64,000 nt of DNA from UBA1672 sp963977495 (lineage in GTDB: Bacteria; Pseudomonadota; Alphaproteobacteria; Micavibrionales; Micavibrionaceae): positions 558,001 to 622,000 of the forward strand of contig CAXBOT010000001.1 in NCBI GenBank assembly GCA_963977495.1, read 5' to 3'. Under the pieces are notes generated by a model, which searched no databases, was not told where the DNA came from, and saw nothing but the letters and a program-made list of their open reading frames with translations. This document shows positions 16,511-25,152 of the stretch, one piece after another. How positions within the stretch are numbered: position 1 is the first letter of the stretch; the number at the start of each line of letters is the position of its first letter. Both the position numbers and the translations under genes were made by a program.

Positions 16511-17466
16511 AAATACTAAATAGAGAAAATTTGCCAACACAAAAAGTCGAGGAATGGAAATACACCAATCTTTCCAGAGCGTTAGGGCAAACGTTACTTG
16601 CCGCCACGCCAGAGAATGCACAGGAAATTCTTATCCACAAGACCCGTGGACAAATCGGTGAACAACCAGAGGAAATCGTGTGGACAGGTGTGGATGGAAT
16701 GCATCACCAACCACGATTAAAGATCGTTTTGGAAGAGGGCGCACAGGCCACCATCATTGAAAGACATGACGGGCAGGGTGCCTATTGGAAGAATATGAGT
16801 ACGGAAATTGTGCTAGGCGCGAATGCACGTTTGAACCATGTGCGTATCCAAACCGACACGATGGACGCAGTGCAAACCAATATGGTGCATATCACGATGG
16901 ATCGTGATGCAAACTTGAACAGCTTTTCGATCAATCTCGGTGGCAAGTTAACGCGCCATGATATTCATGCGGTTCTGAACGGAACGGGCATTGAGTGCTC
17001 CCTTAACGGTGTGAGCCTTCTTAAAGGGGCGCAGCATGGGGATACAACGATTGTCATGGAACATACCGCGCCGCATTGTGTGTCGAACCAATTCTACCGC
17101 ACATTATTAGATGACGCCGCGCGTGGTGTTTTTCAGGGCAAAGTGCATGTGCATCGCGCCGCACAGAAAACTGACGGTTATCAACTCGCCAATACAATTT
17201 TGCTTTCCCCGAAGGCGGAAATGGACACAAAGCCGGAGCTTGAGATTTATGCCGATGATGTAAAATGTTCTCACGGTACAACAACAGGCGCACTGGATGA
17301 GGAACCATTATTCTATCTGCGTTCACGCGGCTTATCCGAGGCTCAGGCGCGGATGCTGCTCGTGCAGGCCTTCGTGGATGAGGTTATCGGCAAAGTCGAA
17401 GATGAAGCAATTCAGGCTCAAATCAAAGAAATGGCAGAAGCATGGCTGATGACACAATTGAAATAG
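16504..17466 (+). CDS. sufD: Fe-S cluster assembly protein SufD
   Basis: A 320-residue SufD, at the short end for the family. KVEEWKYTNLSRAL at the N-terminus is the classic SufD opening. The beta-helix region follows, then KCSHGTTTGALDEEPLFYLRSRGL-like sequence with the conserved Cys-Ser-His-Gly and the C-terminal helices. It pairs with SufB and SufC. I chose ATG 16504 because it brings the EEWKYT motif to the expected position; an upstream start at 16465 lies deep in the previous gene. Confidence 0.94.
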   Translation: MVEILNRENLPTQKVEEWKYTNLSRALGQTLLAATPENAQEILIHKTRGQIGEQPEEIVWTGVDGMHHQPRLKIVLEEGAQATIIERHDGQGAYWKNMSTEIVLGANARLNHVRIQTDTMDAVQTNMVHITMDRDANLNSFSINLGGKLTRHDIHAVLNGTGIECSLNGVSLLKGAQHGDTTIVMEHTAPHCVSNQFYRTLLDDAARGVFQGKVHVHRAAQKTDGYQLANTILLSPKAEMDTKPELEIYADDVKCSHGTTTGALDEEPLFYLRSRGLSEAQARMLLVQAFVDEVIGKVEDEAIQAQIKEMAEAWLMTQLK

Positions 17467-18062
17467 AGTATCAACTGACTGCTGACGACGTAATTAAATT
17501 TTCGCTAAATTTTTGGTCGCCTAAGAAATCGCAAACAGATGTTGTTGAAGTATCAAAACTTAAGAAAGTCGGGAAAATTATTCTATGGGGCGTTGCTTGC
17601 ACAATATACAGTTTTGCTATAACGGGCGGATTACGTGAGGACGGTTTTAATAATGTATTTGATAGCGTCTGGGATTATATAATTTTTATTCTATTGTTTT
17701 GTTCAATGATGTTGATTTTCTTACCCACTGATTCATGGGTAAAAAAAATTACAAAAAGAAAAATGATGAAAAAAATACATAGTGAAAAAAATGGTAACCT
17801 TTTTTCTCCTGTGAAAATGCAAATTAATTCAAGTGAAATAAGTGTCTATCAAAAGTATGCTAACTTAACCTTTAAGTGGCAAGGTTTGGAAAAAATAGAA
17901 TTAGAATATGGTGACTTATGTATTTATGTAAGCAGTTTAAACGCTATGGCAATACCGTCCAGATTCTTTGAATCAGAAGATGAAAAGCAAAGAATTTTTG
18001 AGCAATGTAAGACATGGTTTTTGGACGCGCAAGAACCTCAAAAGGAAACAGTGAATGCCTAA
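17442..18062 (+). CDS. YcxB-like membrane protein between sufD and sufS
   Basis: A 206-residue protein with two hydrophobic segments (about 43-61 and 78-95) followed by a cytoplasmic domain. The order 'two helices, then a beta-rich domain with VYQKYANLTFKWQGLEKIE and an AIPSRFF segment' matches YcxB-like proteins, whose function is unknown. It is strikingly AT-rich compared with sufD and sufS. It overlaps sufD by 25 bp and sufS by 8 bp. The composition suggests it was acquired later than its neighbours. Confidence 0.7.
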   Translation: MADDTIEIEYQLTADDVIKFSLNFWSPKKSQTDVVEVSKLKKVGKIILWGVACTIYSFAITGGLREDGFNNVFDSVWDYIIFILLFCSMMLIFLPTDSWVKKITKRKMMKKIHSEKNGNLFSPVKMQINSSEISVYQKYANLTFKWQGLEKIELEYGDLCIYVSSLNAMAIPSRFFESEDEKQRIFEQCKTWFLDAQEPQKETVNA

Positions 18063-19290
18063 TCTTCAATCACCATGGCGATCAGACTTTCCGGCTCTGG
18101 GTAAACAGATGAACGGCAAGCCTTTGGCGTTTCTGGATAGCGCGGCGAGTGCGCAAAAGCCACAGGCGGTTATTGATGCGATGGACGCTGTGCTGACGGG
18201 CGGTTATTCCAATATTCACCGTGGTTTGTATGAGATTTCGCAGAATCTGACGCAAGCTTTTGAGGATGTACGCAAGAAAGTCGCACGCTTTATGGGCGCG
18301 CCGTCTGAAAAGAATATCATTTTTACCCGCAATTCTACCGAAGGAATAAACCTTGTTGCGCAGAGTTGGGGGCGTGCAAATCTGAATGCTGGTGATGAGA
18401 TTATCATTACCGAGATGGAGCATCACGCCAATATTGTGCCGTGGCAGATCCTCAGTGAGCAGATAGGCGTTATCATTAAAGTCGTACCTGTCCTTGATGA
18501 CGGCACGTTGGATATGCAGGCATTTAAAAGCTTGCTGTCCGATAAAACCAAATTTGTTGGTGTGGTCGAGGTTTCAAACGCCTTGGGTACGATTAACCCG
18601 ATTGGCGATATTGTGCGGATGGTGCGCGGCTATAACGCCGATATCAAAATATTGATTGATGGATCGCAGGGCGTTGTGCATCACGCGGTTGATGTCACCG
18701 CGATGGATGCTGATTTCTATGTATTTACAGGGCATAAGCTTTATGCGCCCAGTGGTATTGGCGTGCTGTATGGCAAGTATGACCTTCTTCAATCTATGCC
18801 CCCATATCAGGGCGGCGGCGATATGATTGATCGGGTAAGCTTGAAATCCGGCACGACATACCGCGAGGCGCCCTATAAGTTTGAGGCCGGAACGCCCGCT
18901 ATTGTTGAGGTTATCGGCCTTGGCGCGGCGATAGATTACCTTGTGGATATCGGTATGGATAAGATTGCTGCGCATGAGTATAAGCTGCTGAAATACGCGA
19001 CCGAAGCCATTGTATCTGTGGATGGTTTAACGCTTTATGGCCCTCAAGATTTAAACCACAAAGTCGGCGTGTTGAGCTTTACCATGGATTACGCGCACCC
19101 CAGTGATATCGGCATGATTCTCGATCAGTGCGGCGTAGCAATCCGTACAGGGCATCATTGCGCGATGCCGCTGATGGAGGTAATGGGCATTGATGCTACG
19201 GCGCGTGCATCCCTTGCGATGTATACGAATAAAGATGATATTGATGCATTGATATCAGGATTGGAAAAAGTGCGGGAGCTGTTTGGCTAG
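18055..19290 (+). CDS. sufS: Cysteine desulfurase SufS
   Basis: A 411-residue group II cysteine desulfurase that mobilises sulfur from cysteine as a persulfide for cluster assembly. The PLP lysine is in FTGHKLYAPSG. The catalytic Cys is in RTGHHCAMPLME, and TEMEHHANIVPW is the cofactor-site signature. The length is standard. No sufE or sufU gene is found in the operon, so the sulfur acceptor must come from elsewhere or be one of the unknown proteins. Confidence 0.97.
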   Translation: MPNLQSPWRSDFPALGKQMNGKPLAFLDSAASAQKPQAVIDAMDAVLTGGYSNIHRGLYEISQNLTQAFEDVRKKVARFMGAPSEKNIIFTRNSTEGINLVAQSWGRANLNAGDEIIITEMEHHANIVPWQILSEQIGVIIKVVPVLDDGTLDMQAFKSLLSDKTKFVGVVEVSNALGTINPIGDIVRMVRGYNADIKILIDGSQGVVHHAVDVTAMDADFYVFTGHKLYAPSGIGVLYGKYDLLQSMPPYQGGGDMIDRVSLKSGTTYREAPYKFEAGTPAIVEVIGLGAAIDYLVDIGMDKIAAHEYKLLKYATEAIVSVDGLTLYGPQDLNHKVGVLSFTMDYAHPSDIGMILDQCGVAIRTGHHCAMPLMEVMGIDATARASLAMYTNKDDIDALISGLEKVRELFG

Positions 19291-19294
19291 GGAT

Positions 19295-19756
19295 ATGAGA
19301 ACTTTTTTTATTATCACAGTTCTGGTGTTATTTTCGGGCTATCTTGGGTATGGCTGGTTTATGAACATAGTTTTTGAACGCAATAAACAATCTTGTGTTG
19401 AAAAGATCCAAGACAATCCGTTATTTCGTGGTGATGTTACTCAATTATGCGCCTGCACGATGGATTTTACACGCACGCAGCCCTTTTTCGACAAAAAAGA
19501 TCCGGCATTTAGAAAAGAATTTGGTGTACGCATGGTTGGTTGTGCCAAAGTTCATGTTAAACAACATGGTACAGATCAGTGTGATGCTTTGGAGACAATG
19601 TTCAGGAAAAAGACAAGGAAAGCGCTTGATTGCGGATGTATGAACCAAAAAATACTGAATGTTTTTATGAAACAATGGGCAGAAAACGGCAAAGTTGATA
19701 CGACACGTATAAGTAAGTCAGAAGAAAATGAAATGGTGAACGGATGTCTAAAATGA
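19295..19756 (+). CDS. Membrane-anchored Cys-rich hypothetical protein
   Basis: A 153-residue protein with an N-terminal hydrophobic anchor (about 4-22) and eight cysteines in the rest, including LCACTMD and LDCGCMNQ. I know no family. The paired cysteines could form disulphides if the domain is periplasmic, as the anchor implies. It starts 4 bp after sufS and overlaps sufT by 13 bp. An upstream TTG at 19283 is possible but would overlap sufS. The CxC motifs are notable in a sulfur-handling operon. Confidence 0.7.
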   Translation: MRTFFIITVLVLFSGYLGYGWFMNIVFERNKQSCVEKIQDNPLFRGDVTQLCACTMDFTRTQPFFDKKDPAFRKEFGVRMVGCAKVHVKQHGTDQCDALETMFRKKTRKALDCGCMNQKILNVFMKQWAENGKVDTTRISKSEENEMVNGCLK

Positions 19757-20145
19757 CGGAAAAAGAGCAAATCGAAGAAAACTATGATCACCTTACGCAG
19801 CCGCCGCATGTCGATGTGCCGCGTGATCATGCGCTTTGGGCAGAGATTGAAAAGGCATTGAAGGAAATTTACGATCCTGAAATTCCGGTGAATATTTATG
19901 AGCTTGGTTTGATTTATAATGTAAAAATCGCAGAGCCAGAAAACGGTGTGTCGGATGTTAAGGTCGAAATGTCCTTAACCTCACCTGCTTGCCCTGTAGC
20001 GCAAGAAATGCCCAGTTGGGTTCAAGGCGCAATTCTACCTATCGAAGGGGTCGGTGGTGTTGAGGTCGAGATTATATGGGAACCACAATGGAACCCGTCC
20101 ATGATGGCGGAAACTGCCAAAATGCAATTGAATATGTTTATGTAA
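19744..20145 (+). CDS. sufT: SUF-associated DUF59/MIP18 protein SufT
   Basis: A 133-residue protein. The DUF59 core begins at about residue 37 with IYDPEIPVNIYELGLIYNV and continues to the SPACPVAQEMP motif with the conserved Cys, ending in WEPQWNPSMM. SufT helps deliver or mature Fe-S clusters. An N-terminal extension of about 30 residues is acidic. It overlaps the Cys-rich gene by 13 bp and is 23 bp before sufA. Confidence 0.92.
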   Translation: MSKMTEKEQIEENYDHLTQPPHVDVPRDHALWAEIEKALKEIYDPEIPVNIYELGLIYNVKIAEPENGVSDVKVEMSLTSPACPVAQEMPSWVQGAILPIEGVGGVEVEIIWEPQWNPSMMAETAKMQLNMFM

Positions 20146-20168
20146 GCAAAGAATAAGGGAGAATAATA

Positions 20169-20537
20169 ATGAGTGATTCACCCATTAAAATTACAGAAAA
20201 AGCCGCCGCGCAAATCAAGGTCTTGATGCATGACGCGCCGGAGGGAACGCAAGGGCTACGCTTGAACGTAAAAGCGACAGGCTGTTCGGGCAATAGCTAT
20301 AAAATGGAATATGTAGCCGCGGATTCCGATATCAGTGCCGATGAACAGTTTCGTGAAAACGGCGCAGATATTTTCATCCCAAAACTATATTCATGGATGT
20401 TGTTTGGTACAACGATTGATTATATTACTGATGCATTAGGCAATGCGCGGTTTGATTTTATCAATCCAAACGAAATAGGGCGCTGCGGTTGTGGTGAAAG
20501 TTTCCAAGTTGGTGAAGCTTTGCCGGAAAAAACATAA
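20169..20537 (+). CDS. sufA: A-type Fe-S carrier protein SufA/IscA
   Basis: A 122-residue A-type carrier. The three cluster cysteines are present: one in ATGCSGNSYKM and the pair in GRCGCGESF. It accepts clusters from the SufBCD scaffold and passes them to apo-proteins. Slightly longer than the common 107-115 residues because of an N-terminal and C-terminal extension. An AAGGGAGAAT ribosome binding site precedes the ATG. It closes the recognisable part of the suf operon. Confidence 0.95.
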   Translation: MSDSPIKITEKAAAQIKVLMHDAPEGTQGLRLNVKATGCSGNSYKMEYVAADSDISADEQFRENGADIFIPKLYSWMLFGTTIDYITDALGNARFDFINPNEIGRCGCGESFQVGEALPEKT

Positions 20538-20588
20538 ACGATAAGATTATAACATTTCATTACGGAACATATTGAAAAGGAAGAATTT

Positions 20589-21200
20589 ATGTCAGATAAA
20601 ACACTCATCAGCTTATTTAATTGTGATGACGGCAGCTGGGAATCCTATGATCAAACCGCTGCATTCTTGTCATTCATAAGCCCGATGGAAGGGCAAGAGC
20701 TTAACGCAGGAAACACCAAAGTCTTTTCAAAGCCACTTCCGTTTTATAACGATGTTAAAATCTTACAAGTCACCTCTGTGGCATGGGAAGAAGAGCCAAC
20801 ATATTACTTTTTCCTACAGCATGGTGATGATTATATTTTGCTGCGCGGTCTTAGTGATGTCATCCATGAATTAAATGAAACCGGCGCGATCAATTTAAGC
20901 AAAGATAACGTTATGGATTATCTGAAATTCTTTTGCCTGTTCACAAAAAACGAAGAAGGCGAGTGCTATTACATTATCGAAGGCCAAAATAGTGAGTTCC
21001 TTGCGGAGCTTAGTGGCTATGATAAATCGCGTCATTTACGCAAATATCAAGGGCTGGAGGTTTCAGATTTTGATAATTTGGGACGCTGCATCATCAAAAC
21101 ACGGGTTTTGAATGAAGGGCATGTTTATGACGCAACATTCGAAGTTCTTAAAACCGGTAATGTCGAGATGAAAGACGACGTCATGATCGGCTCTGTTTAA
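20589..21200 (+). CDS. Unknown protein, first of a tandem paralogue pair
   Basis: A 203-residue cytoplasmic protein with no signal peptide or membrane segment. It is paralogous to the next gene across its whole length: shared blocks are KVFSKPLPFYNDV, DYLKFFCLF, an EGQNSEFL motif and HLRKYQ. I recognise no named family, and no catalytic signature stands out. It is acidic and rich in aromatic residues. It starts 51 bp after sufA in the same direction, with AAGGAAGAA ahead of the ATG, and may be read through from the suf operon. Confidence 0.78.
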   Translation: MSDKTLISLFNCDDGSWESYDQTAAFLSFISPMEGQELNAGNTKVFSKPLPFYNDVKILQVTSVAWEEEPTYYFFLQHGDDYILLRGLSDVIHELNETGAINLSKDNVMDYLKFFCLFTKNEEGECYYIIEGQNSEFLAELSGYDKSRHLRKYQGLEVSDFDNLGRCIIKTRVLNEGHVYDATFEVLKTGNVEMKDDVMIGSV

Positions 21201-21222
21201 CAGGTACTCTAAGGAATTTTGA

Positions 21223-21843
21223 ATGCGCGCCCCTGACACACAGCAACAAAAGTTGATCTATTTGATTGAGGATGATGGCGCTTGGGAAAAATATCAGGAT
21301 CAAGATGCGTTCTTGAAATTTGTAAGCCCGTATGGCGGTGAAAATCTTAATTCAGGTGACCATAAGGTGCTGAGCAAGCCTCTGCCTTTTTATAACGAAG
21401 TTAATCTTTTACAGATCAGTAAACGCAAAGACCCAGAGTGGGGCTATGCCTTTTTTGTGGAATATGGCTATGAATACGCACAACTTAAAGGTATTCGCCA
21501 AGTCATTGCAGAAGTGAACGAAGCGGGGTTTTTAAACCTCACCGAACATAATGTGTATGACTATTTGAAATTCTTTTGTGTGTTTAGTGATAATAACGAA
21601 GGTGAAAACATCCGCGTTATAGAGGGCGCAAACAGTGAATTTTTGTTTGATCGCAGCCCTTATGAACGCACGCGTTTCCTTCGAAAATATACCGCCCCGC
21701 AAATCGTACGCAATGATAAGTTATCGCATTATATGATTATGACAAGAATTTGGTCAGGCGATGCGGTATATGATTCTCAATATGAAATCACCGATGAGGG
21801 ACTGGTCACTATGAAAAAGTCTGATTTGGTCGGCGCGGTTTAG
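21223..21843 (+). CDS. Unknown protein, second of a tandem paralogue pair
   Basis: A 206-residue protein collinear with the preceding one: KVLSKPLPFYNEV, DYLKFFCVF, EGANSEFL and FLRKYTAP sit at equivalent positions, and both end in a V-G-A/S-V type C-terminus. The conserved blocks are separated by divergent stretches, so the duplication is old and both copies are under selection. It begins 22 bp after its paralogue. It converges on dusA with 5 bp between the stops. Function unknown. Confidence 0.78.
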   Translation: MRAPDTQQQKLIYLIEDDGAWEKYQDQDAFLKFVSPYGGENLNSGDHKVLSKPLPFYNEVNLLQISKRKDPEWGYAFFVEYGYEYAQLKGIRQVIAEVNEAGFLNLTEHNVYDYLKFFCVFSDNNEGENIRVIEGANSEFLFDRSPYERTRFLRKYTAPQIVRNDKLSHYMIMTRIWSGDAVYDSQYEITDEGLVTMKKSDLVGAV

Positions 21844-21848
21844 CGCTT

Positions 21849-22829
21849 TTAAATGACGCTACTTAAGGCTTTCTCAATAACATCTGCGGGCTGCGCGCCA
21901 TCTTCATGTGGCAAAGTGCTGAGAACCTGCCGCCATTTTTTTGCGCCGGAACATTGGTGGTAAAGGCCGATCATGTGCCGCGTGATAGATTTAAGCGGCG
22001 TCCCGAAATCTTTCATTTGTTGCTCTATATAAGGGATCATTTCCCGCGCAATCTCTTCGCGTGATTTTACGGCAGCGTTCTTAAAGATCACCGTTTCCAA
22101 TTCTGATAAAATATACGGGTTTTGGTATGCTTCACGTCCGATCATGACGCTATCAAATGTCTTAAGATGCGTTTGGGTGTCCTCGGCCGTCTTGATTTCA
22201 CCATTCACACCAATCATAAGATCGGGATGCGCGGCTTTTATTTCTGCAACGCGCGCGTGATTAATCGGCGGCTTAGTACGGTTTTCTTTTGGGCTCAAGC
22301 CTTGTAACCATGCCTTACGCGCATGGATGATAATGGTTTTACAACCAACGTTTTTAAGCGCGGTAACAAAATCGTTCAAAAAAGCAAAGTCATCTTGCGT
22401 GTCGATCCCGATGCGGCACTTTACAGTGACAGGAATATCAACGCGCTCAATCATCGCGCCAACGGAATCGGCTACCAAATTGGGTTCTTCCATCAAAATT
22501 GCGCCGATCTTTCCCTTTTGAACACGATCACTCGGGCAGCCGCAATTTAAATTGATTTCATTATACCCGTAATGCTCGCCCATTTTTGCGCTCGTGGCTA
22601 AATCCTTAGGATCAGAGCCGCCAAGCTGTAATGCGACGGGTTGCTCTTGCTCGCTGAACTGCAAAAAACGGTTTTTATCCCCATGCAGCAACGCCCCCGT
22701 TGTTTTCATTTCCGTATAAAGCATGGCAGAGGGCGAGATTAACCGATGGAAAAAACGGCAATGACGATCTGTCCAATCCATCATTGGCGCAACTGAAACG
22801 GGTACAATGTCTTTATTTACTTGATTCAT
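21849..22829 (-). CDS. dusA: tRNA-dihydrouridine synthase A
   Basis: A 326-residue FMN enzyme that reduces uridines in the D-loop (U20/U20a in E. coli). It starts PMMDWTDRHCRFFHRL, contains LQLGGSDP, and has the catalytic Cys in NLNCGCPSDRVQKG. The W-T-D-R-H-C opening and the GCPSDRVQ block point to DusA rather than DusB/C. The start is only 29 bp from the divergent SH3 protein start, so the two promoters must overlap coding DNA. Confidence 0.93.
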   Translation of the reverse strand: MNQVNKDIVPVSVAPMMDWTDRHCRFFHRLISPSAMLYTEMKTTGALLHGDKNRFLQFSEQEQPVALQLGGSDPKDLATSAKMGEHYGYNEINLNCGCPSDRVQKGKIGAILMEEPNLVADSVGAMIERVDIPVTVKCRIGIDTQDDFAFLNDFVTALKNVGCKTIIIHARKAWLQGLSPKENRTKPPINHARVAEIKAAHPDLMIGVNGEIKTAEDTQTHLKTFDSVMIGREAYQNPYILSELETVIFKNAAVKSREEIAREMIPYIEQQMKDFGTPLKSITRHMIGLYHQCSGAKKWRQVLSTLPHEDGAQPADVIEKALSSVI

Positions 22830-22858
22830 GCTGGGTTTTTTATCATAAAATAGACGTG

Positions 22859-23425
22859 ATGAAAGAAAAAAACGCCTTAAATATCTCGGGGTTGCTCTCG
22901 TTTCTTTTTGCGCTTCTTATAATATTCTCCTGCTGCGCGCCTTCATACTTATACGCACAAGATATTCCGGAAGACAAAAAAGACATATTCAGCAATAGCG
23001 GATACCCGATCCCACGCTTTGTATCTTTGGCTAAAGATATAACGAACGTTCGCGCGGGTCCGGGGCAGAAATATCCTGTCAAATGGGTGATCACAAAACA
23101 GGGCCTACCCGTTGAAATTATCCTCGAATTTGATCATTGGCGTAAGATTAAGGACTATGATGGCGAAGAAGGATGGGTTTTTAAGTCATTATTATCAGGA
23201 AAAAGAACAGGCTTTATTATGGGGGGTAAGGCTGTAAATGCCTATGAAGATCAATACTCTGTTTTCGATGAAAAAGGGCAGGTTTCCGTGATGTTAGAGC
23301 CACAATCACTCGTAGAGATTTCATCATGTGAAGGCACCGTCTGTCACATCGCCGCATCAGGTTTGTCGGGATGGATAGAAAGAAAATCACTATGGGGTGT
23401 TTACGAAAAGGAAAATTTTGATTAG
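22859..23425 (+). CDS. Exported bacterial SH3-domain protein
   Basis: A 188-residue protein with a signal peptide (hydrophobic core LLSFLFALLIIFSCCAP, cleavage near YAQ) and two SH3-like repeats. The first starts TNVRAGPGQKYPVKWVI and ends EEGWVFKSLL; the second covers NAYEDQYSVF to SGWIERKSLWG. Such SH3_4 proteins are common in alphaproteobacteria and probably bind peptidoglycan. The ATG at 22859 gives the signal peptide; upstream in-frame codons would overlap dusA. Cleaved export or lipid attachment cannot be settled. Confidence 0.85.
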   Translation: MKEKNALNISGLLSFLFALLIIFSCCAPSYLYAQDIPEDKKDIFSNSGYPIPRFVSLAKDITNVRAGPGQKYPVKWVITKQGLPVEIILEFDHWRKIKDYDGEEGWVFKSLLSGKRTGFIMGGKAVNAYEDQYSVFDEKGQVSVMLEPQSLVEISSCEGTVCHIAASGLSGWIERKSLWGVYEKENFD

Positions 23426-23516
23426 AATCATGAGTGTAGTGTTCTGCTGCATCTAAAAAGTTCTTCCAACAACCTGCCTTTTATCATCCTGATCGAAGGT
23501 TTTTTAAGTATAAAAA

Positions 23517-24494
23517 ATGTTTGCATTGACCAATAAACCAGAAATGGGTTCCCGTTTCTATTCGGCATTGATTCAACTTTCGGCTGACCACGAGCGTGGT
23601 GTAGATGGCATGAAAGTGATTCAGCATATGGCTGGCGTGCTTGTAGAAACCTATCTTATTTTTGAAGATCCCGATAAGGCCATGCAGGCCAGCTTTAAAA
23701 AGCTATCCAATCTTTTGTGTAGTCATCCGGCAAAGGGGCTGTTGGCGCCCTATGCTTTGCCACCAGCCCACATTATTGATTATGAAACGGAGCGCGGTCG
23801 TTTGGCGGCACGTGTTTTCTTCGAAGAATGGCTCGATTGTAATTTCGAATTGCATGATTTGATTCTTAATGTGTTCCAGCACGTCATTGTTGGTTGGGAA
23901 GATATGGGCATTCCACGCGCGGAAACTTTCCGTCTGCTTATGGAGTGTGTGAAAAAATGCATGGCCTTTGAAGTCGCAGCGCAGGAATTGTGCGACGTCT
24001 CTATTGATACGAAGATCGGTTACAAAGGCTGGACAGGCGGCGATTGTATTGCTGCGCTCAGCGGCGTAGCAGGGCGAAGGCTGGCAATATCGTTAGGCTC
24101 GTCTGATATCCGTAATGTGTTTAGAGGCGGTGAGCTTCCTGACAATTTGGATCAAGTGGTCTATAGTATGACACAAGAGGCGGTGCGTCTTGGCGTACCC
24201 GCAGGCAGTGATTGGCGCTTTGGTCTTGCGGCAAATGATACACCGATAAATGCGCCCGTGGATTTGATTCGCGAATTGGAACCATCATGCTTACGATTTT
24301 TCCGCGCAATTGACCTTGCTGGTCCGTATGATCAGGCTGTCGCTTGTGCAAAGGCTGCTGGCCGCATGATTGCGGTGGCGTCGGGTGGGGAGCTCCCTGA
24401 AATAGAACCCGCAATAGCAAAGCCTTTGGCGATGTCCGCAATGACAGAAAGTTATAAATTTGTCTGTCTGGACTTTGAAATGGTGTCGTACTAA
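23517..24494 (+). CDS. Hypothetical protein of 325 residues
   Basis: No family recognised. The protein is soluble and mostly helical, with several cysteines spread along it (LLCSHP, LDCNF, MECVKKCM, QELCD). A Gly-rich segment, IGYKGWTGGDCIAALSGVAG, lies near the middle and a second domain-like half starts with ISLGSSDIRNVF. The Gly-rich stretch is not a Walker motif. It is a single gene on the plus strand between the SH3 gene and fabA, with 91 and 93 bp on either side. ATG 23517 and ATG 23541 are both possible starts. Confidence 0.72.
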   Translation: MFALTNKPEMGSRFYSALIQLSADHERGVDGMKVIQHMAGVLVETYLIFEDPDKAMQASFKKLSNLLCSHPAKGLLAPYALPPAHIIDYETERGRLAARVFFEEWLDCNFELHDLILNVFQHVIVGWEDMGIPRAETFRLLMECVKKCMAFEVAAQELCDVSIDTKIGYKGWTGGDCIAALSGVAGRRLAISLGSSDIRNVFRGGELPDNLDQVVYSMTQEAVRLGVPAGSDWRFGLAANDTPINAPVDLIRELEPSCLRFFRAIDLAGPYDQAVACAKAAGRMIAVASGGELPEIEPAIAKPLAMSAMTESYKFVCLDFEMVSY

Positions 24495-24587
24495 TCCCAT
24501 TTTTGATGGTGACAAACAAAATCTATGCTTGCCCCGATAATCATAACTTCGTATAAAGCTGTTTGAATAAATGAGCAGTGAGTGAAT

Positions 24588-25109
24588 ATGACTTTTGTCC
24601 CGAAATCCAATTATTCATACGAAGATATTATTTCATGTGGAAATGGTGAATTGTTCGGCGCAGGTAACGCCCAGCTACCACTTCCGCCGATGTTGATGTT
24701 CGATCGTATTACCAATGTTTCCAAAGAAGGCGGTGCCTACGGTAAGGGAATCATCGAAGCTGAATTCGATATTAATCCTGACCTATGGTTTTTTGATTGC
24801 CATTTTAAGGGCGATCCGGTGATGCCGGGCTGTCTTGGGCTTGATGCTTTGTGGCAATTAACAGGTTTTTATCTGGGTTGGACAGGCGCGCCCGGTTCCG
24901 GCCGCGCCCTTGGTCTGGGGGAGCTTAAGCTCACCGGGCAAGTTCAACCAACCACAAAACTTGTGAAGTACGTTGTTGATATCAAACGCGTGATGACCGG
25001 AAAGCTTGTTCTGGGTATCGGTGATGGCACAATGTATGGCGATGGCGAAGAAATATACAAAGCCAAAGGTCTAAAAGTCGGATTGTTTGATAACACGTCC
25101 GCAATGTAA
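24588..25109 (+). CDS. fabA: 3-hydroxydecanoyl-ACP dehydratase/isomerase
   Basis: A 173-residue FabA. It dehydrates 3-hydroxydecanoyl-ACP and isomerises the product to the cis-3 form, the branch point to unsaturated fatty acids. His72 in FFDCHFKGDPVMPGC and Asp86 in LGLDALWQL are the catalytic pair. ATG 24588 is chosen over GTG 24582. It heads fabA-fabB-(CsaA-like)-fabI, a gene order shared with many alphaproteobacteria, where an irr-type gene may precede it; here an unknown gene does. Confidence 0.96.
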   Translation: MTFVPKSNYSYEDIISCGNGELFGAGNAQLPLPPMLMFDRITNVSKEGGAYGKGIIEAEFDINPDLWFFDCHFKGDPVMPGCLGLDALWQLTGFYLGWTGAPGSGRALGLGELKLTGQVQPTTKLVKYVVDIKRVMTGKLVLGIGDGTMYGDGEEIYKAKGLKVGLFDNTSAM

Positions 25110-25152
25110 TAAGATGCATCCTGAATTTATCTATAAAAGAGAGGAATAGGTT

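Noticed and set aside
23466..23505. Terminator after the SH3 gene
   Set aside because: Only a 5-bp stem with a loop of more than 20 bases can be drawn.
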